Shown in pieces: positions 23,494 through 32,499 of a stretch of DNA of 64,000 bases. The stretch comes from JALZMG01 sp963844175. Lineage in GTDB: Bacteria > Actinomycetota > Acidimicrobiia > Acidimicrobiales > Ilumatobacteraceae. Below the pieces are notes generated by a model. That model made no database searches and was not told the DNA's origin. It was given only the letters and a program-made list of their open reading frames with translations. The stretch spans positions 1 through 64,000 of the forward strand of contig CAWJNE010000019.1 in assembly GCA_963844175.1 (NCBI GenBank), in the 5' to 3' direction. The stretch's first letter is position 1. Every line of letters starts with the position of its first letter. Made by a program: the position numbers and the translations under genes.

Positions 23494-24042
23494 GTGGTGC
23501 TGGCGAGCGCCCTCACGGTCGCCGTGCTGCCGGCCATCTGGCTCGTCAACCGCAAGGACGACACCGCCTCTCCGAACGTCGCCGCCGTCGGCCTGTCGGC
23601 TGAGGAGACGTCGTCGGCAGCGACCTCGACCACGATGCCCGACCTCATGGGCTCGCTCCCGCCGCGCTACCTCAACGGGACGGCCGGGCCCGGCCCCGTG
23701 TCGACCAACGCCCCGGTGGCCGTCGGCCAGCCGGAGGCGGTCGTCGTCGGGACGGGCACCGCGACGTACCGCCGCGACGTCGGCCAAGCCGGGTGGTGCC
23801 TGACCAACGCCCTCGAGGCCGGGCTCGTCGTCACCGTCGTCAACGTCGACAACGGCCGCACGCTGCAATGCGTCATCCAGCCGCGCGAGGACCAGGCGGC
23901 TGCCGCCGAGGACGAGGACGGCGATCAGGACGACGCAGCGACGGTGGTCGTGCCCGACGACGAGCTCGTGCTCCTCACGACGGACTTCGCCCAGATCGCC
24001 GACCTGACCGACGCGCCGGTCCACATCGAGATCCGCCAGTGA
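23494..24042 (+). CDS. Membrane-anchored extracytoplasmic protein of unknown function
   Basis: 182 aa from GTG 23494, with one hydrophobic segment at the very N-terminus (VLASALTVAVLPAIWLV), then a Ser/Thr/Pro-rich linker and a small folded region with two cysteines (GWCLTNALEAG and LQCVIQP) before an acidic stretch. Only the GTG start allows a standard codon, but CTG at 23464 sits seven bases after AGGAG and would add LRFERADGWR, giving the usual charged segment before the membrane helix. It ends one base before rsmA, so it is probably co-transcribed with rsmA and ispE. No family recognised. Confidence 0.65.
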   Translation: MVLASALTVAVLPAIWLVNRKDDTASPNVAAVGLSAEETSSAATSTTMPDLMGSLPPRYLNGTAGPGPVSTNAPVAVGQPEAVVVGTGTATYRRDVGQAGWCLTNALEAGLVVTVVNVDNGRTLQCVIQPREDQAAAAEDEDGDQDDAATVVVPDDELVLLTTDFAQIADLTDAPVHIEIRQ

Positions 24043-24043
24043 G

Positions 24044-24856
24044 ATGACCCACTCGCGTGTCCGCACGCGCGAGCTGCTGACCTCCCACGCGCTGGCGCCG
24101 CGCCGGGACCTGGGCCAGAACTTCGTCGTCGACCCGAACACGGTCCGCCGCATCGCCCACCTGGCCCGCGTCGGTCCTGGTGACCATGTGGTCGAGGTGG
24201 GCGCCGGGCTCGGCGCGCTGACCCTGGCGCTGGCCGACGAGGGCGCGGAGGTGCTGGCGATCGAGGTCGACGTCGGCCTGGCGGCCGCGCTCCGTGACGT
24301 CGTCGGTGAACGCCCGAACGTGCGCCTCCTCGTCGCTGACGCGCTGGCCGTCGACTGGGGGTCGCTGCTGTCGGCGGCCCGACCTTGGACCCTGGTCGCC
24401 AACCTGCCGTACAACGTCGCCACCCCGCTCGTCGCCGACCTGCTCGACACGGCGCCGGCGATCACCCGGATGCTCGTGATGGTCCAGCGGGAGGTGGGGG
24501 AACGGCTGGCCGCCTCCCCGGGTTCGGGGGTCTACGGCGCGATCAGCGTCAAGGTGGCGTATTGGGCCGCGGCACAGGTCGTCGGCGCCGTTCCGGCCTC
24601 GGTGTTCATGCCTCGGCCCAACGTGGAGTCCGTGCTGGTGGAGATCACCCGCCGTCAGCCGCCCGACATCGCGCCGGAGCAGCTGTTCAAGCTGGTCCGC
24701 ACGGCGTTCGGGCAACGCCGCAAGATGCTGCGGCGGTCGCTGCGCGAGCGCGTCACGGCCGCGCAGTTCGCCACCGCCGGCGTCGAGCCGACCGACCGGC
24801 CGGAGGACGTGGACCTCGACGGCTGGGTGCGCCTCGCCAACGTCGTCGGACCGTGA
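24044..24856 (+). CDS. rsmA: 16S rRNA (adenine(1518)-N6/adenine(1519)-N6)-dimethyltransferase
   Basis: 270-aa KsgA/Dim1 enzyme that dimethylates two adjacent adenines in the 3' hairpin of 16S rRNA late in 30S assembly. Visible motifs: LGQNFVVD near residue 23, SAM-binding VVEVGAGLGALT near 48, the catalytic NLPYNVATP near 126, and FMPRPNVESV followed by the C-terminal AFGQRRKMLRRSL. Start ATG 24044 follows the upstream stop by one base. Its stop overlaps the GTG start of ispE (GTGA), the usual rsmA-ispE order. Confidence 0.95.
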   Translation: MTHSRVRTRELLTSHALAPRRDLGQNFVVDPNTVRRIAHLARVGPGDHVVEVGAGLGALTLALADEGAEVLAIEVDVGLAAALRDVVGERPNVRLLVADALAVDWGSLLSAARPWTLVANLPYNVATPLVADLLDTAPAITRMLVMVQREVGERLAASPGSGVYGAISVKVAYWAAAQVVGAVPASVFMPRPNVESVLVEITRRQPPDIAPEQLFKLVRTAFGQRRKMLRRSLRERVTAAQFATAGVEPTDRPEDVDLDGWVRLANVVGP

Positions 24857-25597
24857 CGACGACGGTCGTCGCGCCGGCCAAGCTGACGCTGACGTTGCGG
24901 ATCGTCGGGGTGCGACCGGACGGTTACCACCTGCTGGACGCCGAGCTGGTGACGTTGGACCTCGCCGATCGGCTGACGCCTGACGCCCGGCTCGTCCGGC
25001 GTCGTGGTCGACGGGCCGTTCGCAGCTGGTGTGCCGAGCGACGAGCGCAACCTCGCCGTGCGGGCGCTGACCCGCGTGGGCCGCGCCGCCGGGGTGCGGA
25101 TCACCAAGCAGATCCCCCACGGCGGTGGGCTCGGCGGCGGGTCGGCCGACGCCGCGGCGGTGCTGCGGTGGGCCGGGATCAGCGACCCGGCGGTCGCCGC
25201 GGAACTGGGCGCCGACGTGCCGTTCTGCCTGGTCGGTGGCCGGGCCCGGGTGACGGGCATCGGCGAGTTGGTCGAACCGTTGGGGCATCGGGCGATGGTC
25301 GTGACGCTGGTCGTGCCGCCGCTCGCCGTCAGCACGCCGGCGGTGTACCGGGCGTGGGACGACCTCGGCGGACCGACGGGGGCAGGCCCGAACGACCTCG
25401 AGTCGGCAGCGGTGCAGGCGGAGCCGCGATTGGCGGTGTGGCGCGACCGCATCGGCGAATTGGCCGGCGAGCCGCCGGTGCTGGCGGGCAGCGGATCGAC
25501 GTGGTTCCTGCACGGCGAGCGCGACGGCGCCCTCGCCGCACTGGGCGACGAGGGCGCCGTGGTCATCGTTGCCCGGGCCGTCGAACGCCCGGGGTAG
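24853..25597 (+). pseudogene. ispE: 4-diphosphocytidyl-2-C-methyl-D-erythritol kinase, frameshifted by a 7-bp tandem duplication
   Basis: GHMP kinase of the MEP isoprenoid pathway. The first 45 codons read VTTTVVAPAKLTLTLRIVG...DADLADRL-type N-terminus with PAKLTLTLRI and RPDGYHLLDAEL. The rest, with VDGPFAAGVPSDERNLAVRA, the ATP loop PHGGGLGGGSADAA and the late GSGSTWFL, is in the next frame. The cause is visible: TGACGCC occurs twice in tandem at 24974-24987. Removing one copy joins the halves as DRLTPGSSGVVVDGP. Because IspE is normally essential, this is either a sequence error, a very recent mutation or a slippage-reversible switch. Confidence 0.92.
24974..24987 (+). repeat. 7-bp tandem duplication TGACGCC x2 inside ispE
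   Basis: Two abutting copies of TGACGCC. The extra seven bases shift the ispE frame by one; with one copy the gene is intact. Short tandem repeats like this arise and revert by slipped-strand replication. Confidence 0.9.
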
Positions 25598-25599
25598 TG

Positions 25600-25692
25600 C
25601 TACTTGCGCCGCTGGTGGCGGGTGCGCCGGAGCATCTTCTTGTGCTTCTTCTTGCGCATCCGCTTGCGGCGCTTCTTGATCAGCGAACCCAT
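25600..25692 (-). CDS. Small ribosomal subunit protein bS22-like (AURKAIP1/COX24 domain)
   Basis: 30 aa, extremely basic: MGSLIKKRRKRM at the start and RRTRHQRRK at the end. This closely fits the remembered sequence of mycobacterial bS22, which begins MGSVIKKRRKRM and binds the 30S decoding region. It is read from ATG 25692 on the minus strand, ends three bases beyond the ispE stop and converges on it. TAGCGT about ten bases before the ATG may be its -10. The match rests on memory of the family. Confidence 0.85.
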   Translation of the reverse strand: MGSLIKKRRKRMRKKKHKKMLRRTRHQRRK

Positions 25693-25725
25693 AGGGTCGG
25701 CAACGCTACCGCCGCGTGGCGCCGC

Positions 25726-25905
25726 AGAGGAGGCGTGCGCGCTTTGGCCCCCGACCGCAGCGAGTGCGCATGGTCAGGCCGGCCTTGCCCGGCCCAGCGA
25801 GCGAAGCGAGCCATCAGAGGAGGCGTGCGCGCTTCGGCCCCCGACCGCAGCGAGTGCGCATGGTCAGGCCTGCCTTGTCCGGCTTCACGAGCGGAGCGAG
25901 TTGAC
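25726..25905. repeat. Two inverted units of the 88-90-bp repeat family
   Basis: Two tandem units (25726-25815 and 25816 to about 25905, 90-base period) are the reverse complement of the 22837 array with about 90% identity in the first unit. The second decays at its end, and a further fragment ending in the same gagccatcaga motif lies at 25926-25952. Together they fill most of the gap between bS22 and the tRNA gene; I see nothing else there. Confidence 0.9.
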
Positions 25906-26006
25906 GGAAGTTCGTTGCCGCAGCTCGAAGGAGCGAAGCGAGCCATCAGAACGATGCCGGGCGGGCGCGAGCGGCCCGCGATACCTTGCCTCCATCGGCG
26001 CGACAG

Positions 26007-26081
26007 TCCGGGGTCGTTCAATCGGTAGGACGCCTGGTTTTGGTCCAGTGAATAGGGGTTCGATTCCTCTCCCCGGAGCCA
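26007..26081 (+). tRNA. tRNA-Gln (anticodon TTG)
   Basis: Acceptor arms TCCGGGG and CCCCGGA pair perfectly. The anticodon loop TTTTGGT gives TTG, reading CAA and CAG by wobble. The T arm has the loop TTCGATT and the 3' CCA is encoded. The D arm contains GGTAGGAC. It stands alone between ispE and glmU, a placement seen in many actinobacteria. Confidence 0.95.
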
Positions 26082-26112
26082 TGGAAGCTGTCACGGTTGA
26101 CTGGAGCGGATC

Positions 26113-27198
26113 ATGAGCGTCTCGGCCATCGTCCTCGCCGCAGGGGAAGGCACGCGCATGCGCTCCGCCCGCCCCAAACCGCTGCACATGATCTGCGGCC
26201 GGGCCATGGTGCTGCACGTCATCCACGCCCTCGAGCACCTCCGGCCCGACCGGACCGCGCTCGTCGTCGGCCACGGCGCCGAGCAGGTCACCAAGAAGGT
26301 CCAGGACCAGGCCCCGGCGTGGGCCAACGTGGTGTTCGTCGAGCAAGCCGAGCAGCGGGGGACGGGTGAGGCCGCCGCCATCGGCATGACCGCCTTCCCC
26401 GGCGACGACCTCGACGACGACTCGACCATCGTCGTCCTCCCTGGCGACACCCCGCTGCTGCGGCCGGACACGCTCGACGAGCTGGTCGCCGTGCACGTCG
26501 CCAACGGCAGCGCGGCCACGGTGCTGTCGAGCGTGATGGCCGACCCGACGGGCTACGGCCGCGTCATCCGCGCCGCCGACGGGCGGGTTCTGCGCATCGT
26601 CGAGCAGCGCGACACCAGCGTCGAGGAAGCGGCGGTCGACGAGATCGGCACGAGCATCTACGCCTTCCGGCGCGAGGTGCTCGGCCCGGCGTTGCGCCAC
26701 CTGTCTCCCGACAACGCGCAGGGCGAGTTCTACCTCACCGACGTGATCGCGGTGCTCAGCGGGATGGGCCACCGCATCGGCTGCGTGCAGGCACCGGCCG
26801 AGGAGACCCAGGGTGTCAACGACCGGTGGCAGCTGGCCCTCGCCGAGCGCGAGCTGCGGGCCCGCACGAACCGGCAGTGGCTGCTCAACGGCGTCACGAT
26901 GCTCGACCCCCGCCAGACCTTCATCGACGTCACCGTGCAGCTCGGACGGGACGTCACGCTCTACCCGGGCACGATCCTGGAGGGCTCGACGGTCGTCGGC
27001 GACGGCAGTGAGATCGGTCCCGACACCCGACTCGAGGACTGCGTGATCGGGACGGATTGCCGGGTGCAGCACACCGTCGGCATCGACGCCGAGGTCGGCG
27101 ACGCAGCGCGGGTCGGCCCATACGCCCACCTGCCGGCCGGGTCGGCCGTCGCCTCGGGCGCCGTGACCGGGGCCTTCTACACTGCGGGCGCGGACTAG
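26113..27198 (+). CDS. glmU: GlmU-like UDP-N-acetylglucosamine pyrophosphorylase, lacking the acetyltransferase half
   Basis: 361 aa; bifunctional GlmU is about 450-490. The uridyltransferase domain is complete, with LAAGEGTRMRSARPKPLH at the N-terminus, LPGDTPLL, GYGRVIR and EFYLTDVI, and is followed by the start of a left-handed beta helix (FIDVTVQLGRDVTLYPGTILEG). The protein stops right after GPYAHLPAGSAV, before the region that in Escherichia coli GlmU carries the acetyltransferase His363, Tyr366 and Asn377. Only 20 bp separate it from prs, so no lost frame is hiding there. It should make UDP-GlcNAc from GlcNAc-1-P; the acetyl step must come from another enzyme if this reading is right. 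Confidence 0.85.
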   Translation: MSVSAIVLAAGEGTRMRSARPKPLHMICGRAMVLHVIHALEHLRPDRTALVVGHGAEQVTKKVQDQAPAWANVVFVEQAEQRGTGEAAAIGMTAFPGDDLDDDSTIVVLPGDTPLLRPDTLDELVAVHVANGSAATVLSSVMADPTGYGRVIRAADGRVLRIVEQRDTSVEEAAVDEIGTSIYAFRREVLGPALRHLSPDNAQGEFYLTDVIAVLSGMGHRIGCVQAPAEETQGVNDRWQLALAERELRARTNRQWLLNGVTMLDPRQTFIDVTVQLGRDVTLYPGTILEGSTVVGDGSEIGPDTRLEDCVIGTDCRVQHTVGIDAEVGDAARVGPYAHLPAGSAVASGAVTGAFYTAGAD

Positions 27199-27218
27199 GG
27201 GAGAAGGGACGCCGGCTC

Positions 27219-28208
<990 letters not shown>

Positions 28209-28231
28209 GTCCACCGCCACAATGACGCCGG

Positions 28232-29962
28232 ATGGCTGAGCGCGGTCGCTCGCTCCGTTCAGCCACGTTGCTGTGGTCGCTCGGCGTGATCGCCGGATCG
28301 CTGCTCCTGTTCGCCGCCGTCGAGACCGTCCTCGTGGTCGTCGGTCCCGTCGAGCCGACGTGGCTCATCCTGGCCTTCCCGGTGATGGGGCTGCTGTACG
28401 GCGCGACGGGCGTCGAGGCCTGGCGGCGGCGGCCGAGCAACCGCATCGGACTGCTGCTCGTCCTCGGAGCGTGGTGCTGGATGCTGGCCGGGCTGGGCAA
28501 CGTCGAGGACGAGGTCCTGGTCACCGTCGGTCTGCTGTCGTCCACCGTCGGCATCGCCGTGATCATCCACCTCGTGCTGGCCTTCCCGTCCGGTCGCCTG
28601 CCGGACGGCGCGTCTCGCGCCATCGCCGTCGCGGCCTACGTCACGACGACCGTGTTCGAGGTGCCGCTGTGGCTGTTCAACCCGGTCTCGCCAGCGATGG
28701 TCCGCGACGACCCCGACCTCGACCAGTTGGCCCAGTGGACGCAGCGCTCCCTCGGGTCGGCCATCTTCGTGGCCTTCGTCGTCGTGGTCGTGCGTCGCCT
28801 CCTGGCCTCGCCGCCGGCCGCTCGGCGCGTCCTCACCCCGCTGCTCGGGTACGGGGTCTTCACCGCTGTCATGGTGCCGGTCAGTGCCAACGTGCTGCCC
28901 GTGGTGGCCGGGATCGACCCGATCACGCTGGCGACCATCCAGCTCGGCGTTCTGATGGTGGTCCCGCTGGCGTTCACGCTCGGCCTGCTGCGCGGCGGTT
29001 TCGCCCAGTCCGGCGAGCTCGTCGAGCTGGGCGCCTCGCTCGGCGCGGATGTCGAACGGCCCGAGCTGGCGGCCGCGCTGGCCGCAACGCTCGGCGACCC
29101 GTCGGTCGAGGTCGGGTTCTGGGTGACCGACCAGTCCCGGTACGTCGACGCCGCCGGGCGCCCGCTCGACCTCGCCGTGGGCCAGCGGCGCGGCCGCGTC
29201 GACATCGACGTCGGTGGGCGGCCAGTCGGCGTCATCGACTACGACGCCACCCTCCTCGCCGACGCCGAACTGGTGCGCACCGCCGGTCGGGTCCTGGCCA
29301 TCGCCATCGATCGCCAGCGCCTCGATGTCGAGCTGCGGGCCAGCTACGACGCACTGCGCGAATCGCGGGCGCGCCTGGTCGAGGCCGGTGACGTGGAGCG
29401 CCGGCGGATCGCCCGGGACCTGCACGACGGTCTGCAGGGCCGGCTGGTGCTGCTGGCCATCCGTGCCGAACGCGTGCTGGAACGCGTCGAGCCGGGCCCC
29501 GCCCGCGACGAGGCGCTCGAGGTGCGCGCCGGGATGGACGCCGCCATCGATGAGCTGCGCAGCCTCGTGCACGGCGTGATGCCGGCGTTGCTCATCGAGC
29601 GTGGGCTCGAGGCGGCGACGGCCGAGCTGGTCGATCGCATGCCCATCCCGACCGAGTTGGAGTCGCGGGTCCGACCGCTCCCGGCGCCGGTCGAGAGCAC
29701 GGCCTACCTCGTGGTCGCCGAGAGCCTGGCCAACGGGCTGAAGCACTCGTGCGCCGAGCGGATGTGGGTCCGTCTCGATGTCGTCGGCGGCGACCTGTGC
29801 GTGGAGATCGGCGACGACGGCATCGGCGGGGCGGCCACGCACGGGGGCACGGGGCTGCGCGGCATCACCGATCGCGTCGACGCCCTCGGTGGGCGGATCC
29901 GCCTGGACAGTCCCGTCGGCGGCGGCACGACCGTGCGCGTGGAGGTCCCGTGCGGGTCGTGA
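28232..29962 (+). CDS. Membrane sensor histidine kinase, NarL/DegS type
   Basis: 576 aa. Residues about 10-255 hold seven or eight hydrophobic segments, a large membrane sensor with no recognisable ligand domain. A GAF-like linker (about 280-370) leads to a HisKA_3 dimerisation helix with His398 in ERRRIARDLHDGLQGRL and a C-terminal HATPase with DDGIGGA and GTGLRGI. Family kinases of this class phosphorylate LuxR-type regulators. It overlaps the response regulator gene by 13 bases, so the two form a pair. Start ATG 28232; the signal sensed is unknown. Confidence 0.9.
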   Translation: MAERGRSLRSATLLWSLGVIAGSLLLFAAVETVLVVVGPVEPTWLILAFPVMGLLYGATGVEAWRRRPSNRIGLLLVLGAWCWMLAGLGNVEDEVLVTVGLLSSTVGIAVIIHLVLAFPSGRLPDGASRAIAVAAYVTTTVFEVPLWLFNPVSPAMVRDDPDLDQLAQWTQRSLGSAIFVAFVVVVVRRLLASPPAARRVLTPLLGYGVFTAVMVPVSANVLPVVAGIDPITLATIQLGVLMVVPLAFTLGLLRGGFAQSGELVELGASLGADVERPELAAALAATLGDPSVEVGFWVTDQSRYVDAAGRPLDLAVGQRRGRVDIDVGGRPVGVIDYDATLLADAELVRTAGRVLAIAIDRQRLDVELRASYDALRESRARLVEAGDVERRRIARDLHDGLQGRLVLLAIRAERVLERVEPGPARDEALEVRAGMDAAIDELRSLVHGVMPALLIERGLEAATAELVDRMPIPTELESRVRPLPAPVESTAYLVVAESLANGLKHSCAERMWVRLDVVGGDLCVEIGDDGIGGAATHGGTGLRGITDRVDALGGRIRLDSPVGGGTTVRVEVPCGS

Positions 29963-30597
29963 TCGGCGAGGACGAGGCGCTGATGCGTCTCGGGCTCACA
30001 CTGGTCCTCGAGCAGGGCGGGATGGAGGTGGTGGCCGTGGCCGGCGATGCCCGGACGTTGGTCGAGCAGGCCGTCGAGCGCCGACCAGACCTCGTGGTCA
30101 CCGACATCCGCATGCCGCCGGACAACAGCGACGATGGCCTGCGGGCGGCGCTCGAGATCCGGACTGCGCAGCCGTCGATGCCGGTGCTGGTGCTGTCGCA
30201 GTTCGTGCAGCGCCAGTACGCGCTGGAGCTGATGGGAGACGGCGCCAACGGCGTCGGGTACCTCCTGAAGCAGCGCATCGCCGACATCGACGGGTTCCTC
30301 CACGACATCAAGATCGTCGCCGGTGGTGGGACCGTGCTCGACCGCGAGGTCGCTGCGGCGATGGTCGAGCGGGCCAGCCGGACCGACGACGTGGTCGAGG
30401 CGCTGACCGCTCGCCAGCGCGACGTGCTGGCGCTGATGGCCGAAGGGAACAGCAACGCGGCGATCGCCCGTCGGCTGGAGATCGCCGACAAGACGGTCGT
30501 GCAGCACACGTCGTTGATCTACGACCGACTCGGGATCACCGAGAGCGACGAGCACCACCGAAGGGTGCTCGCCGTGGTGCGGTACCTCGCCCACTGA
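29950..30597 (+). CDS. LuxR/NarL-family response regulator
   Basis: 215 aa. The receiver domain has the acidic pair in GEDE near residue 7 and phosphoacceptor Asp52 in VVTDIRMPP, with Lys in YLLKQRI. A LuxR helix-turn-helix follows near 150-205 (LTARQRDVLALMAEGNSNAAIARRL). GTG 29950 is chosen because it begins directly at the first receiver strand. Cognate kinase is the overlapping upstream gene. Targets are not known; the downstream lipoprotein gene is a candidate by position. Confidence 0.92.
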   Translation: MRVVIGEDEALMRLGLTLVLEQGGMEVVAVAGDARTLVEQAVERRPDLVVTDIRMPPDNSDDGLRAALEIRTAQPSMPVLVLSQFVQRQYALELMGDGANGVGYLLKQRIADIDGFLHDIKIVAGGGTVLDREVAAAMVERASRTDDVVEALTARQRDVLALMAEGNSNAAIARRLEIADKTVVQHTSLIYDRLGITESDEHHRRVLAVVRYLAH

Positions 30598-30680
30598 CGC
30601 GCTCGGGCCGGCGAATCCGTTCGTGGGATGCTGCTCGGCGCGATCCGGTCGATGGAGCCGGATCGAGAGGGAGGCGTGCG

Positions 30681-32429
30681 GTGCGGACGAACGTTGGGCG
30701 AGGGCTGGCGGTGGCCACGGCGGCAGGGCTCCTGCTTGCCTGCTCGGGCGGATCGGACGAGACCGACGGCGACGGGGACGCCAGCGACACCAGCGGCGTC
30801 TCCACCTCGGCGCCGACCGCCTCGTCTGCGTCCGCGCCTCCCGGCGGCGCCGAGCCCTCGACGGTGTCGGGTGGATCGACGGAGACTGCATCGGCGACCG
30901 CGCCGCCGACGACCACGGGCGGGCTGCTCGACGGACCGCCGATGGTCGTGCCGCCGCTGCTCGACGAGGCCAAGGTCGGCGCCGCCGTCGACCAGCTCGA
31001 TGACATCGTCGCCGAGGCCATGGACCACACCGGCGTCCCCGGGGTCGCCGTCGGCGTCGTCTACCAGGACGAGGTCCTCTTCGCCGAGGGGTTCGGTGTG
31101 CGGCGGGCGGACGGCACGGAGCCAGTCGACGCCGACACCGTGTTCCAGGTGGCATCCGTGTCCAAGCCCGTGGCGTCGACCATCGTCGCCGGTGTGGTGG
31201 GCCGGCAAGCGGCCAACTGGACCGACCCGGCGGTCGGCTGGTTCCCCGAGATCCACCTCGCCGACCCGTACGTCACCGCCAACGCCACGCTGGCCGACTT
31301 CCTGTCGCACCGCACCGGGCTGCCCACCCTGGCCGGCAACCTGCTCGAGGACCTGGCGTGGGACCAGCAGTACATCGTCAGCGTGCTCTACCTGCAGCCG
31401 CTCGACGCCTTCCGCTCGACGTACCACTACAGCGATTACGGCTACACCCTCGGCGGGCTGGCCGCGGCGGGGGCGATGGGCATGAGCTGGGAGGACCTCG
31501 CCGAGGAGGTCCTGTTCGAGCCGCTCGGGATGACCAGCTCGAGCTACCGCCACGACGACTACCTGGCGCGGGACAACCGGGCGGACATCCACACCAGGGT
31601 CGGTCCGGCGGCGGACAAGGTGTGGGAGCCCAGGTTCGAGCGCGACCCGGACGCCCAGGCGCCCGCCGGCGGCCTCAGCACGAGCGTCAACGACATGCTC
31701 CAGCTCGTGCGCCTGCAGCTCGGCGCCGGCACGATCGACGGCACCGAAGTCATCGACGGCGCCGCACTGCAGGTCACCCACGTGCCGCACAGCGACCTGT
31801 CCCAACCGACGGCACCCGGTGAGCGGACGGAGTTCTACGGCTTGGGGTGGAACGTGACCTACGACGACCACGGACGAGTGCGACTCGACCACTCCGGAGC
31901 GTTCCTGTCCGGTGCGGCGACCACGATCACCCTCCTGCCGGGCGAGCAGCTCGGCATCATCACGTTGACCAACGGGCAGCCGCACGGGATCCCGGAGTCG
32001 ATCAACGAGAAGTTCCTCGACATCGCCCAGAACGGTCGACCGACCGTCGACTGGCTGGACTTCTTTGCCGAGCTGATGGACGGCCTCTACACGGCCGGGG
32101 TCGACACGTCGTGGGCGTCGCCGCCCGCCGAGCCGGCGCCGGCGGCCGACCTCGCCGAGTACGTGGGGACCTACGGCAACCCGCACTACGGACCGTTGAC
32201 CGTCACGGACGACGGCGGTGGGTTGTCGATGTCGATGGGCCCGCCCGACCGGCCGACGAAGTTCGTCCTCACCCACTTCGACGGCGATGTGTTCACGTTC
32301 GACACGATCGGCGAGAACGCCACCGGCACGTCGGGAGCCACGTTCACTCGACCGTCCGGCGGCCCGGCGGCCACCGTCACGCTCGAGGCCTACGACATCA
32401 CGGGCATCGGGACCTTCACCCGCGAGTAG
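30681..32429 (+). CDS. Lipoprotein serine hydrolase of the beta-lactamase/PBP family
   Basis: 582 aa. A lipobox, LLLAC, ends the signal peptide at about residue 20, so the mature protein is membrane-tethered outside. A low-complexity Ser/Thr/Ala/Gly linker of about 70 residues precedes the class C beta-lactamase-like domain with SVSK as nucleophile motif (near residue 159), YSDYGY as the second motif, and HSG as the third. A C-terminal 90-residue beta domain (YVGTYGNPHYGPL) resembles the DUF3471-type tail. GTG 30681 is chosen because AGGGAGG lies six bases upstream. D-alanyl peptidase or esterase activity is inferred. Confidence 0.85.
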   Translation: MRTNVGRGLAVATAAGLLLACSGGSDETDGDGDASDTSGVSTSAPTASSASAPPGGAEPSTVSGGSTETASATAPPTTTGGLLDGPPMVVPPLLDEAKVGAAVDQLDDIVAEAMDHTGVPGVAVGVVYQDEVLFAEGFGVRRADGTEPVDADTVFQVASVSKPVASTIVAGVVGRQAANWTDPAVGWFPEIHLADPYVTANATLADFLSHRTGLPTLAGNLLEDLAWDQQYIVSVLYLQPLDAFRSTYHYSDYGYTLGGLAAAGAMGMSWEDLAEEVLFEPLGMTSSSYRHDDYLARDNRADIHTRVGPAADKVWEPRFERDPDAQAPAGGLSTSVNDMLQLVRLQLGAGTIDGTEVIDGAALQVTHVPHSDLSQPTAPGERTEFYGLGWNVTYDDHGRVRLDHSGAFLSGAATTITLLPGEQLGIITLTNGQPHGIPESINEKFLDIAQNGRPTVDWLDFFAELMDGLYTAGVDTSWASPPAEPAPAADLAEYVGTYGNPHYGPLTVTDDGGGLSMSMGPPDRPTKFVLTHFDGDVFTFDTIGENATGTSGATFTRPSGGPAATVTLEAYDITGIGTFTRE

Positions 32430-32499
32430 CAAGTCGCCGGTAACCTTCCCGGCCGACTTCCGCCGATCCGAGGCGGGTCCTCCGCGAGGTTCCTTCACC

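Noticed and set aside
21934..24465. 843-codon minus-strand frame with RERSEPSE-like repeats
   Set aside because: It runs through the 88-bp array (88 is not a multiple of three, so three different peptides recur) and antisense to rsmA. A repeat artefact.
32218..32499. Upstream extension of rplY
   Set aside because: It overlaps the end of the lipoprotein hydrolase and lacks L25 similarity; ATG 32500 begins the L25 domain.
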